A stretch of DNA of 64,000 nucleotides, from the NCBI RefSeq assembly GCF_048544455.1, contig NC_133536.1:166952825-167016824 (forward strand). The letters are read 5' to 3'. Below the pieces are notes generated by a model. The model made no database searches. It saw only the letters and a list, made by a program, of their open reading frames with translations, and had not been told where the DNA came from. Source of the stretch: Silene latifolia. Taxonomy: Eukaryota; Streptophyta; Magnoliopsida; Caryophyllales; Caryophyllaceae. A program made the position numbers and the translations under genes. Shown in pieces: positions 1 through 11,144 of this stretch; the first letter of the stretch is position 1; each line of letters opens with the position of its first letter.

Positions 1-2
1 TG

Positions 3-1897
3 CCGAATCATACCAAAGTAGAGATAACTACGGTCTTACCAGACCATGAAAACTTGCAAATCGCTGTCCCGATTCGTGACGACATTACCATTCTGGGAGA
101 TGCGCTTGGAAGTTTCATCCAATGGCCTCAAAACTCACATCTACTTGGCTTCTGACGTCTCCGCCTCGAAGCGGAAAGCGATTGGGGTTAGAAGAAATAC
201 CTTTATATATATGTTAAATTTTTAATTGTTGAATGTTTTTATATGTTAAATTTATATGTTATTTTTTTTTTGTAGGGAACAAAAAAGTCGGCTTTGGCGG
301 ATAAGCCCAAGTCCAGAGACATGCCAACGACCTCGTCGAGACAACAACTTGATGAGGTATTTAATTAACTTCTCCATTTTTTTAAAAACCTCGCTCCCTT
401 TATTTATATTTTGTCTGTATTTATAAAAAGCATGGTAATTTTGTGTAGGGGACAAAAAGACCGATAAGCCTAAGTCCCCGGTCTTACTGCTACTACTATC
501 TCATCATTGAAAGTTAGGAGTTTAAACGACACACAATATAAAGGGAAGGATTACATGGGATATGTAAGAACGGTGACGATGAGGAAACTGCATGAGGAGG
601 CTGGCCATCGCATAGCCACCGAGAAATTGATAGTTATTCCGCTCGAGGAGGATATTCTAGGGGTTGAGCGCCAAGCACTTCTATCATGGGATATGCTAGC
701 CGTATGGGCTGGCCTAGACCAGATTGATATCCAACACGTATTTGTTTGGATGAAGTAAGTTTCTTAATAAATAATTTCATATTCTAATATTCTGACTACT
801 AGATAGTGTTTTAAATACCGGAATTAATACCGTAATAATGTAGGATATTGAAATTGAGAGTGATCCCCGAGAAGAATATTCCATCTGATCAATACGTATT
901 CCTGTGCCCCTTTATTTTATCTTTATTTATTGCGGATTTCTCGTTCCAAGAACGGGTAGATTATATTGCTCAAAGAATTGGCGACAACCAAGAAGTTGAT
1001 TTTTGGCGCTTATAATGAAAAAGGGTAATAAACAAATTAATATTACGTTTCCCCCTACAATTGCATTTTCATAACTAATCTATGTACTTGTTAATAATGA
1101 TGATGTCTCTTGATGATGTAGGACTCATTGGGTGCTAGCGACCATCATGCCGACAAGGAATAAAGTTTTCTGGTTGGACTCTTTACATCATCAACCAAGC
1201 GAGACTTTTAAGCGCTTGATTAATATGTAAGTTTATAATATTGATTTATTTATAATAACATTTTCAATTTTTATTTATAGAAAAAAGCCCATTTTTGCCC
1301 CTAAAAAAATGAGTTTCTGCCTCCTTTTTTATTTTTGAAAAAAAGGGCCTTTGAGAAGAAAAGAGCAAACGAGCAGGATCAACCCACGAAAGATTCTGAT
1401 GTTGGCCCTGATTTTATTACGATAACAGGGGTACATGCTCAAATACAATAACATTAAGTGCAAAATCTGTGTTTAATACTAATACAATACCTAAAGTTCA
1501 AGATTCTGATGTGAGCCTTCTCTCGTCTGTTTGTTTTTATGTAATAATAGGCCCCTCGCCAGCCAGATAGCATACAATGTGGATACTACGCTTGTCGGTT
1601 CATGTTGGAGATTATTAGGCGAAGATATATCATTATTCCAGAAAAGGTTAGTAATTTAATAATGTGTTTATTACTTTTTTTAAATTAGAGCTAATGTTGT
1701 CTTGCTTGCTGCTATATAAACCATGATGTTGCTAATGTTGTCTTGCTTGCTGCTATATATACCATAATGTCTTCTCTTTGTTTTTTCCGCAGTATGCAAT
1801 CAACCCGTCACAACAGATTGAGCAGTATTCAAGTATAGATATAGACGAGGTAAGAGACATGTGGGGCAACTACGTCTTAGAATATAGAAATGCATGA
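3..1897 (+). CDS. Ulp1-like cysteine protease gene of CACTA-A (partial, multi-exon, probably decayed)
   Basis: Ulp1/SENP (C48) proteases cleave SUMO or related isopeptide bonds. CACTA elements often carry a fused or neighbouring copy. The first segment (3-170) reads a linker ending in VPIRDDITILGDALGSFIQW, typical of the CACTA protein upstream of the protease. Supported exons are about 490-751, 842-1013, 1122-1226 (THWVLATIM, then WLDSLHH), about 1340-1430, 1551-1646 (DSIQCGYYACR) and 1793-1897 (ends DEVRDMWGNYVLEYRNA, stop TGA 1895-1897). GT and AG boundaries are visible at 1227, 1121, 1550, 1647 and 1792. Catalytic His (HWVL), Asp (LDSL), Gln and Cys (QCGYY) are all present. A frame slip seems to occur near 1000, where the expected GAYNEKG is in another frame, so the copy may be inactive. 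Family identity is firm; exact exon ends are approximate. Confidence 0.75.
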
Positions 1898-2119
1898 TAC
1901 TCAGAGTTTAGATCAACTTATTAGTAAATTTTTTGTTGAAGTTAAGGAATGATTAGTTCATGTAAATTCAACTCCTTGTAAGTATATATATATATATATA
2001 TGATGCTGCTGTTGTGGTTGAATTGAATCTATTGAGTTCTGATGAACCCAGCTGTGAGTTATCTTTGTGTCTTTGGTATATGGTGTCATTGATATATGCA
2101 GGTTTTTGAATGGCATGAA

Positions 2120-2669
2120 ACAAATTTAATTTTTCAAAACATTAGGAGTTCGTAATAAAAACGGTTACTAAAAAAAAACCGTTGTGAAGACCTTTCACAA
2201 CGGTTAATAAAAAAAACACCGTTGTGAATGACTTTCACAAATACCCGCGCATAATATTCAACAACATGTTTTAAACGAAGAACCGTTGTTAAAAGTCTTC
2301 ACAATTTTGGAGGTAAAGTTACAACAACGGGTTTTAAACTAAGAACCGTTATTACTAACAATTTCAACAACGGGTATGTAGCATAAACCCGTTGTCAAAA
2401 GACTTCACAATTTTGGAGGGAAAGTTACAACAACGGTTATACATACGACAACCGTTGTTATATTATTCCCTCCAAATTTTTGAAACACTTTCCACAACGG
2501 AGAACACCCAACAACAACGGCTTTTAACCGTGGTGAATACTTTAGACAACGGTTTCATTAAATAACCAAACCGTTGTAAATACCTTCTACAATGGCCGCT
2601 TTAACAACGTCCGCTTTTTGTTTTTACAACGGTTTTTACCCGTTGTTATAGGCTGTATCTGTAGTAGTG
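2120..2669 (+). repeat. 3' subterminal repeat array and terminus of CACTA-A
   Basis: Many alternating copies of a CAACGGTT/AACCGTTG motif occur in both orientations, for example around 2195, 2255, 2325, 2380, 2450, 2540 and 2630, ending in GTATCTGTAGTAGTG. In CACTA elements such arrays bind the element-encoded DNA-binding protein. The opposing copies can pair into hairpins. No coding potential. Confidence 0.8.
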
Positions 2670-3272
2670 GGTGTTCAGTATTTTACTCCGTTCACTGATA
2701 CGCGGCGTACCGAGAGGCATATACTGTCTTACACAACAACCAATCCAACTCGCAAAATACCCGGTATACTTACCATATGGCAGCCCCGTATCTTTATCCC
2801 ATTGTAAAGGATTAGGTATCTTTGAATTTATTGCTTCTAGGGAAACCCCGTCGCGCATTCGACCCGCAGTGTGTTGCAAATTATTCTCATCACCTGAGTC
2901 GTCGTCTGACGCATTTCCATCGTTTCTTTGCGCTTTTCGACCATATCTAAAGCAGAAATTAATAAACAAATAATAACAATGCATACTTATAATAACAAAA
3001 ATATCTTTAGAGAGGAGGGTTTATTACTTCTTTAAAGACGAGAATCCGGATTGATCTGGCGGCGGCAATGGCGATGATGACGATGACTGCGACGGCGATG
3101 GGGGTAGGCTGGTGGTTAAGGGGAAGCTCAATGTTTGAGGATTGTATGTGGGGGAGGGGAAGCTCAGAGTATATATATGTGTGAATAATACAACACTTGC
3201 AAGACCTTGTTTATTGGAAAGTAATAAACACGGTATAAGAAAAACCGGTATATTTTGTTTCCAAAAAGACAA
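2670..3272 (-). pseudogene. TNPA/Ptta-like second gene of CACTA-B, broken by CACTA-A
   Basis: The minus strand reads a Pro/Ser-rich N-terminal exon (3272-3024, with PPSPSQSSSSSPLPPPDQ). A possible donor lies at about 3021, a possible acceptor near 2947, and then an exon rich in Asp/Ser (NDGNASDDDSGDENN) followed by NPLQWDKDTGLPYGK, YTGYFASWIGCCVRQYMPLG. The G-x-PYG ... F-x-S-x-IG-x-x-x-R pattern is that of plant Ptta/En-Spm second proteins (PF03004-like). The frame runs straight into the CACTA-A terminus, so only the N-terminal part is present here. Predicted role is DNA binding in transposition. Assigned from motif pattern alone, without alignment. Confidence 0.6.
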
Positions 3273-3343
3273 CGGTTTTGTTTGGAACCGTAATTGATTA
3301 GTACTATCTACAACGGGTTAAAAATAACCGTTGTCTGTAATAT

Positions 3344-3612
3344 TTTCATTTTGTTTGATTTTCTCGCCAAGAAAGAAAGCAACATTTTTATATACATAAC
3401 AACGGTCTGAAACGTTATAACTGTACACGTCCAGAACAACGGTTTATGCATAACCGTTTTACTTTATATTTCATTTTGTTTGATTTTACCGCCAAGAAAT
3501 AAAGCACCGTGTTCATATAGATAACAACGGCCTGAACCGTTATAACTGTACACGTCCTGAACAACGGTTTAGGTATAACCGTTTTATTTAGTAATTCATT
3601 TTGTTTGATACG
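3344..3612. repeat. 125-bp tandem duplication with CAACGGTT motifs inside CACTA-B
   Basis: The string TCATTTTGTTT recurs at 3346, 3471 and 3596, an exact 125-bp period. The two full units share the order CGCCAAGAAA, ATAACAACGG, ACTGTACACGTCC, AACAACGGTTTA, TAACCGTTTT, with scattered differences. The block lies between the 3' end of the TNP2 gene and the 5' end of the second gene, so it probably forms the intergenic regulatory or transposase-binding region. Further motif copies lie at 3288-3340. Confidence 0.85.
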
Positions 3613-3731
3613 GTTTTTCCCTAACCCTTCCGCTGCAACAGCAGAAAAATTTTACATCAGTAGTTCGATATATAACAGCAAGACAATAATTACACATGAT
3701 GTAAGATATCTTGATTGGATTGCTGATATTT

Positions 3732-6700
3732 TCACGGCTGCCGGGAACGTTTTTTGGACTTGCTAGGCTCTTTATTAACCCAAATACCTTCATCATAATC
3801 ATCCCGTTTATATATGATTGGAATGTTAACATTTTCAACATCATTACCAAATTGCGATATAGCACTGTGATCAAGTCCTTCAAATTCGACGTCTTCATCA
3901 TCTGGAATTCGGCGATGGCAAGATAGAACAACTGACCACTTCTTATCCATGGGATCGGTAACATAAAACACTTATTTTGCTTGTGACGCTAATATAAAGG
4001 ATCGTCCTTGTTTCCACCGTTGTCAAAATTTACTAATGTGAATCCTAAATCATCCTTTCTAACACCATTGTTATTGTCAACTCACTTGCACGAAGTAGAG
4101 GTATCTCAAAATACATGTAGTCTTAAACCAATATCTCTTGAATAACTCCATAATATTGCATTGTACCCAAAATAGGAGTTTTATCCTTTGACCTAGCAAA
4201 GTATATTGCCTGAGAATCTACGCAAACTCCACTGTTTTGCATTGTGCTCGCTTCATCTTTAATGCGGGTGTAGAAAGTGTACCCATTGATTGCATACCCG
4301 CTATAAAAAGTTGCACGAGCATCAGGACCGAAAGCGAGATGTCGTAGGCTAGTTAAGCAATCATTAATTGGGTTGTCATCATCGTAAATAGTATCCTTAA
4401 ACCAGTCACTAAATTGCTTGTAATACTCATTTGCATACCACCTTTCGTTCTTATGAGGGTGTTTTCCCTTAAGGTAACTTTGGTGTTCCATACTGTAAGG
4501 CTGGACATGATCATCGTTAAATAGAACGTATGTATGAGCTCTATGTCGCATGTCAAATGAAATATCCTTGGAAACACGACCCCTTACACCTTTTCCATTC
4601 ATTCAATCACTATGACAATTCGTAGGAGCTCCAAGTAACACATCCAAGGAGAGGTACGCATAATAATACGAAAGAGCTTCATCGATAATTGCTCGCTCAA
4701 TAATACACCCCTCTGGACGATACCTATTAGATGTGTAATCCTTGTAAACTTTCATCAATCGTTCGAATGGGTACTGATATCTCAAATACACTGGCCGAGA
4801 TACAAAACCTTCCGGACTAGGTGGACAGTCAAATGAACCATGATAGTGAAAAATGAGGGAGGAAAATATATTTCAAACTGACAAAGACTGATGACGAGGA
4901 TCTCCTGCAAAGTTTCCGCTTCATCGGGATCAATGACTTTACTGTTGATTGATTTGAAGAAATAGCAAAATCTAATTATAGCATGTGGAACCTTTGGAGG
5001 TAGAATGGAACGAACGGCCATAACTAGTAGTTGTTGCATCAATGTATGACAGTCATGTGACTTTAAACCAGTAAGTTTTAGGTCCTGCAACGAAACAAGG
5101 CTTTTAATATTAGATGAATAGCCCTTTAGCACCTTAATGCCATGCAAGCATTCGCAAAATTCTTTTTTCTCCTTTTTTGAAAGAGTATGAGCTGCAGGCG
5201 GCAAAAAAGTCCGATTTCCTTTTGTTTTAGCTGCCAGCTTGGGCCTAATACCCATCTCAACCATATCATCCCTAGTTGCCTTGTTGTATTTTGTCCTACC
5301 CGGAACATTCAGCAGAGTATTGATTATATTATCACAAACGTTCTTTTCCATGTGTATAAAATCTAGACAATGTCTAACCGGGAGGCCACGCCAGTACGGA
5401 AGTTTGGTAAAAAATATGATTTTTTGTATTTATAACCACGAGTAGACAACTTAGGTCCCTTCTTCCCATACGTTATCTCAATATCTTTCACTTTATCATA
5501 TACTTCATGACCATTCAAAATTTGAGGACTCCCACGTTGCTCAGGACACTCATTAAATGCCTTGTGAAGCTTACGATAATGATGATCAGGGCATAACCAT
5601 CGACGATTTCCCATGTACACATGCTTGCGAGAATGCTTCATATATTCTGATTCAACATCCCCCTGCCCACACACACACAATGGGCAAGCCTCTTTCCTAT
5701 GTACAGTATGTCCAAAAAGATCGTCGTACGCCGGAAAGTCAGTTATTGTACACAATAACATAGCTCTCAGATTGAAACTTTCCTTCTTATAACCATCAAT
5801 CACTGGTATCCCTCTTTTTCACAGAATCTTCAGATCATGTATAAGTGGTTCCAAATACACATCTATGTCATTTCCAGGTTGTCGAGGGCCAGATATCAAC
5901 AAAGACAACATCAGATACTTCCGTTTTATGCAAACCCATGGGGGCAAATTATAGATGGCCAACACAACTGCCCAAGTACTGTGTTGGGTACTCATGTTTC
6001 GATGAGGGGTCATTCCATCTGTGAAGAGCGCTAGACGCAAGTTCATTGCTTCTTTGGCAAGTCAGCATATTTAGCGTCAAACTCTTTCCACTGTTGACCA
6101 TCCGCTGGGTGTCTTAACTTTCCATCTTCAATCCTTCCACTATTATGCCAAGTCAACGTTCTTGCATATTCTTCATTCAAATAAATCCTTATGAATCTTG
6201 GTATTATTGGAAAATACCACAACACCTTAGCTGGGATCCCTTCCTTAGTCTTATAACGCCATACAGAGCAGCGCGGACAATATGATAATTTCTCATAATC
6301 TTTACGGTACAAATGCAGTCATTGGGACAAGCATGTATTTTCTTATATTCCATGCCCAATTCTCTAATCATTTTTTTAGCCTCATATGTCCGACTCGGAA
6401 GAACATTACCGTTAGGAAGCATGTCACATAAAAGCTAGAAGATCCGTAAAACTCTTATCACTCCACCCATTTACCCTCTTCATATTATATAACTTTCTCA
6501 CCGCGGACAATTTGGTATACTTCTTACAATCAGTAAATAAAGGCATTTCAGATTGACTCAACTTCTCAATTAAATCATCAGCACTTATTTCCCCATCACT
6601 GGTAGCTTTAAAATCATCGAATCTATCATCTTTAGCAAATTTCTCACCTAAAACAACTTCAGGTGTAGGTGAACGATTGCTTACACACACATCATATGCC

Positions 6701-7008
6701 TCATCCCCTATATCTAAACCAGCAGCTTCAGGTGTATGATTATTTACCTCTACATCAGATTCCCTATCCTCATCCTCTAGTTCTCCATGAAAAATCCAAC
6801 GCCTATAATCTCTACTGAAACTATTCTTTTCTAAGTGTATTTTGACATCTGCGATAGGCAAAACCCTAATATTACCACATCTATTACAAGGGCAGGGGAT
6901 TGATGAGTGGAGATGAAAATTTTCATTAACGAAATTGTAAAATTCAGCAATTCCATCAATATAAATGGGATCACCAATTTCACCATTAATCATCCAAGTA
7001 CGACCCAT
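3732..7008 (-). pseudogene. TNP2-type CACTA transposase of CACTA-B (frameshifted)
   Basis: Transposase that cuts and joins CACTA ends in the nucleus. Domains on the minus strand, in order: transposase-associated domain (7008-6424; MGRTWMINGEIGDP, then SIPCPCNRCGN); tnp2 domain (6422-5363; KKIHACPNDC, SYCPRCSVWRYK, TWAVVLAIYNLPPWVC, LISGPRQPGNDIDVYLEPL, TDFPAYDDLFG and a Cys/His-rich stretch); DUF4218 (5351-4603; GLKSHDCHTLMQQLL, YPFERLMKVYKDY); DUF4216 (4602-3732; FYVTDPMDKKWSVV, ending SKKRSRQP). Order and content match full-length plant TNP2. Frame changes near 6423, 6310, 6045, 5810, 5360, 4790, 4602 and 4120 break it; some could be introns, but most lack splice sites. It is not a working gene as written. 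The start is the methionine at 7008, matching family N-termini. Confidence 0.9.
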
Positions 7009-7019
7009 ATATAAGGCAG

Positions 7020-7411
7020 TAGCTATGAAAATGATATTACCTTTTTTAAGCTATAAAGATTAATGACGGCGACGACGGCAAAGTTGACTTGTTCACCATC
7101 AGTCATTCTATTATTAATACCTTTGAAATTTCATTTATTTTTAGAGTTGCATAATCTAAGACGATTCTTATAAGTACCATTGTAATTGTGCGAGCATGCA
7201 TGAGGTGAATAATGGTCAAACAACAAATAAATAGGGCATGCATTGGTAAATTAAAATCACAAACTTTTCAGTTTTCACAGTGGATCTGTTTTTACAATGG
7301 TTTTAAGAAACACCGTTGTTAGTTAGTGTAATATGATAACGGCTTTAAAATAACCGTTGTTGATATATGTAATATGATAACAGCTTAACAAAGAACCATT
7401 ATCATTTTATC
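7020..7411. repeat. Upstream region of TNP2 in CACTA-B with CAACGGTT-type motifs
   Basis: Between the TNP2 start and the trinucleotide tract. 7285-7400 holds repeated ACCGTTGTTxxTxTxTGTAATATGATAAC units with CCGTTGT/ACAATGG cores, the same motif family as the subterminal arrays. The rest (7020-7285) is A/T-rich with no gene seen. It probably contains the transposase promoter. Confidence 0.6.
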
Positions 7412-7656
<245 letters not shown>

Positions 7657-7872
7657 ACGGTTCCAATTCTTATTATCTTATTCTGCCGTTTCCATTCTTT
7701 TTTATTATTATAAGTAGAAAGTTAGTCATTATAATATTTTATTTGGTGGATTGCATTTGAGTGTAAGGACTTAATTAAAACGTAGTAACAAATAACATAA
7801 ATAATTAAACTTTAATTCAAATAACCACCATAATCAAAATACAACTCATAATGTCAGATAATAATTAAAGAC

Positions 7873-8403
7873 TTAATTAGAATCTGATGAAGAATTAGGA
7901 TAGTCTTGATGCCCAATTTCGGCATAGATCAAGTCGTAGATCGATTCTTCATCATCAGCGGGCAGCGCATGTGGAATGACCTCTTTCTCCCATGACATAG
8001 GCACGGTAGCAGGAATGTGACGCCTCCTGTAATATGTCAGCAGACAATGATCAACATGGGTCGCAACCCATAGATAAGGGCCATTTTGTTTAGCATCCGA
8101 ATAGAAGTCCTCTTTCCCCGCAAATCTAGCCCCTAATGTTCTTGCCTGACGAAAACTATCATGGCAGTTGGTTTCGTCAAACTCGATAAAAGCGAAGCCT
8201 ACAAAACCTTGCTTGTTTGTAGATGCAGGGTACACTTTTTTAACCGCAGTGAAACCGTAGCCATGAAGCATTTGCGTCAACCACCCAAAATTAAGGTTTA
8301 AACCCTTTCCATTCCTATCATAACGAACCGGGAGATTATGGAGAATGCAAGTAAAAAGCTGTGCATAACGATAATGTGATTATAGCTCCAATACACCAGC
8401 CAT
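7873..8403 (-). CDS. XS-domain protein gene carried by CACTA-B (one in-frame stop near the start)
   Basis: Reads 177 codons on the minus strand from ATG 8401-8403 to the stop at 7873, with one internal TAA at codon 8 (8380-8382); everything downstream is a single open frame. Visible pattern: LPVRYDRNGKG (residues 24-34), GFTAVKKVYP (50-59), GFVGFAFIEFDE (66-77), GKEDFYSDAKQNGPYLWVAT (96-115), then an acidic tail (ADDEESIYDL...SSSDSN). This matches the XS domain (PF03468): NLP near the start, GF-P-V-x-V, a G-x-A-x-x-EF strand, HGK-x-x-W/F and Y-x-W-V-A. XS proteins (SGS3, IDN2, FDM) bind dsRNA in RNA silencing and RNA-directed DNA methylation. The usual zinc-finger and XH parts are absent. Initiation at a later ATG (codon 45) would truncate the domain. 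Family call is from pattern memory; function is inference. Confidence 0.65.
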
Positions 8404-9006
8404 ATTTTTTTAGAGAGAAATTCAGAGAGAAATTAAAGGATAAATGTTTGATAATTTAGATTTTGACCTAAAACATTATGAAGACATATTTATAGAATTA
8501 TTTCGGTCAAATGGAATATTATTAGTCAAATTGAATATTTATTAAAGTTCGGATAAAGTTTTGCATGCTGTGGTCAAACTGAGAAATCTAATCAAATATT
8601 GACAACGCTTTAATTGAAAAACCGTTCTTTCATAATTAAAAATGATAACGGTTACATAAAACCCGTAGAAATAAGATAACAACGGGTATAACAAACCGTT
8701 GCTGGTGCTAATTTAGTAACAGTTTTCGAAATGCCGCTCTCTTAAACTGGTAACGGTTGTCTAACAACCGTTGATAAGAGCGATTTTATAACGAGCTTTT
8801 GGAAACCGTTAAAACGTTTTTGATAACGGTTTGTTAAGTAGACGTTGTCACATTATAATAACAACGATTTTCGTGGGAAACCGTTATTCTCATTATCGCG
8901 GTCTAGGTTTCTGCCAATATTTGGAAAACGGTAATCTAAGTGTCGTTAATAAATGTATTAAACTGTTGTGACACGCTCCTTATTGATTGCCAGATTTGGC
9001 GTAGTG
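8404..9006 (-). repeat. 5' subterminal region and terminus of CACTA-B
   Basis: The first part (8404-8590) is an A/T-rich probable promoter and leader for the XS gene. From about 8600 to 8960 there are a dozen or so AACGGTT/AACCGTT motifs in both orientations. The end reads GCCAGATTTGGCGTAGTG (8989-9006), whose complement CACTACGCCAAATCTGGC is a classical CACTA terminus with a short internal inverted repeat (GCCAAAT/ATTTGGC style). Confidence 0.8.
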
Positions 9007-11144
9007 TTAGGATAGTAAAATCTATATTCCTTTGACTTTTCAGGATAGCCAATGAAATGACCACTGACTGTCCTAGGATCTAGCTTCTTTTCATTTGGGT
9101 TATACAACCTTGCTTCAGCTGGGCAACCCCAAACTTGAAGATGTCTTAAACTCGGTTTCCTTCCCGTCCATAATTCATAAGGAGTCTTAGGAACTTCTTT
9201 ACTAGGAACACGGTTTAAAACATAGGTTGCTGTCTTTAATGCATAAATCCATAGTGAAAGAAGTAAAGAACAATTATTTAGCATGCTCCTAGCCATTTCC
9301 ATTAAAGTACGGTTCCGCCTTTCAGCAACACCATTCTGCTGAGGTTACCAGGCATTGTATACTGCGCACAAATACCCCTACTTTCGAGTAACTTTGCAAA
9401 TGGACCAGGGCAATGTCCATTTTCAGTAAACCTTCCATAAAACTCACCACCCCTATCAGACCTCATAATTTTCACTTTCGTTTCTAGCTGCCTTTCCACC
9501 TCATTTATGAATATTTCAAGGATATCCACAGAATGAGTCTTTTCATGCAACAAATAAGTGAAACCATATAGGGAGAAATCATCTATAAAGGTGATAAAGT
9601 ACTTTTCACCACTCCAGGATGGAGTGTCAAAAGGTCCACAAATATCAGTGTGTATAATTTCTAAAAGTTGAGAGCTCCTTGTAGCTGATTTCTTTACTGT
9701 ATGTTTAGTTTGCTTACCTTTAATACAGTCTACACATACATCTAAGTCACTAAAATCCAATTCAGGTAGAATTTCATCTTTTACCAACCTGGTTAACCTT
9801 TTTTTGGATATGTGACCTAGCCTTTGATGCCACAAGTAAGCTGATTTTTCGTTCGATGCACTACGCTTAATACCTTGACACTCAACATAAAATAGGGAAT
9901 CGGAAAATTTAACATCAAGATTGAACCTATAAAGTGAAACAATCAAAGTACCACTACCATAAAAGTATTCATTACAATACAATGAAAATAAAACATGTCC
10001 AAACCTGAAATTAAAACCTAAATTATCCAATCTCCTTAATGATACAAGATTTCTAGCACAATCGGGTACATAGAGACAATCTATAATATCTATATGACAA
10101 CCAGTGTCTAGGATTAATCTGTAAGTCCCAATGCCCTCAATGCGTGCCTTCATCTTATTTCCCATGGATACAAACTGTTCAGCTCCTCTTATAGGCTGGA
10201 TCATACGATATCCCTTTTTAATGTGAGAAATATGAGTAGTTGCACCAGAATCTAACCACCAAGTATTATTAGGTACTTCTATAAGATTTTATTCAAAGCA
10301 AACAAAACAATAATGTTTACCTTTCTTTTCAAACCATGCCTTCCTTTTAGGACAATCCTTCTTAGTATCCCATTTTCTTGCAAGAGTGACACTTCTCTTT
10401 CCGGATCGAACTTTTAGGTCCTTTAAAGAAAGACTTTCCCTTCTTACTCTTCTTACCCTTCTTACTCGGTTTGGCCTTGCTGCTGCTCGCACCACCATGA
10501 CTCAAGAAATGAACAACTTGATCTTTCATCTTCTTTAATCTCCCCTCCTCCTTTATAAGCATGGCTTTTAACTCTTGATAGTTCCATTTATCTTTAATGG
10601 TGTTATAGTTCACCTAAAACTGGCCAAACTCATAAGGTAGAGAGTTAATGATGAATTGGACCAAAAAAGTATCACTTACGTCAATTCCTAAAGTCTTCAA
10701 CTTTGCTGCCAGGTTAGACATGTGTGTCACATGATCATGAATCAGTTGACACCTGTCAAACCTTTTAGTAGTCAACTCACTTATTAAACTACCAACAATT
10801 GACTTATCAGCTAAATCCGACTGTGAACACTCCTTTACTTTGAGCATGAATTCCCTTGCTTTCTCTGTTTTAGGCATGGAGGGCTTAATGTTATCATCCA
10901 TTGACGTCCTCATGAGGTCTAAACCCAAACTGTTAGATTTCTCCCAAGCCTGATAATGACGCTTTTCGGCTTCAGAGCTCTCAGGTGTAATTTTTGTTGG
11001 TTCCTCATCTGTCAGGATGGCAATGTCCAAAGCCATTATACCCACTGTACACTGGATGTTTAAGGCCCACTAATCATAATTAAGCCCATTGAACTTTACA
11101 AAAGAGTCAGCAGATACAAACATATTTGGAGATGCTTCAAACAT
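9007..11144 (-). pseudogene. copia-1 gag-protease-integrase (decayed, interrupted)
   Basis: Gag starts at the ATG at 11144; the first part reads KFNGLNYD, then a TAG stop (11070-11072), then WALNIQCTVGIMALDIA. Gag continues to 10362 with a broken zinc knuckle: CHSCKK in one frame, KKDCPKR in the next, consistent with a small deletion near 10365. A TAA-type stop precedes the protease motif WWLDSGATTHIS (about 10250). Then GAG-pre-integrase (YLWHQRLGHISKKRL, CVDCIKGKQT) and integrase core (IIHTDICGPF, FITFIDDFS, RSDRGGEFYG). A frame slip at about 9302 is followed by LMEMARSMLNN ... TPYELWTGRKPSLRH. It is not translatable as written. The break at 9006 removes the reverse transcriptase. Confidence 0.9.

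Larger units (their letters stand above)
1..2669 (+). mobile_element. CACTA-A: 3' part of a CACTA/En-Spm transposon, left end outside window
   Basis: The right end is the terminal sequence GTAGTAGTG (2661-2669), the reverse complement of a CACTACTAC terminus. It is preceded by about 550 bp of short inverted and direct copies of an ACAACGGTTT-type motif, the usual subterminal repeats of CACTA elements. Upstream lies a spliced Ulp1-like protease gene, the common second gene of plant CACTA elements, oriented toward this end. The element lies inside the second gene of CACTA-B: the minus-strand reading frame of that gene runs unbroken up to 2670 and then enters the CACTACTAC terminus. The 5' half and the transposase of CACTA-A are off the left edge. 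Confidence 0.85.

Noticed and set aside
2671..2973. Plus-strand 100-codon frame
   Set aside because: Antisense of the TNPA-like exon of CACTA-B, which has the recognisable motifs.
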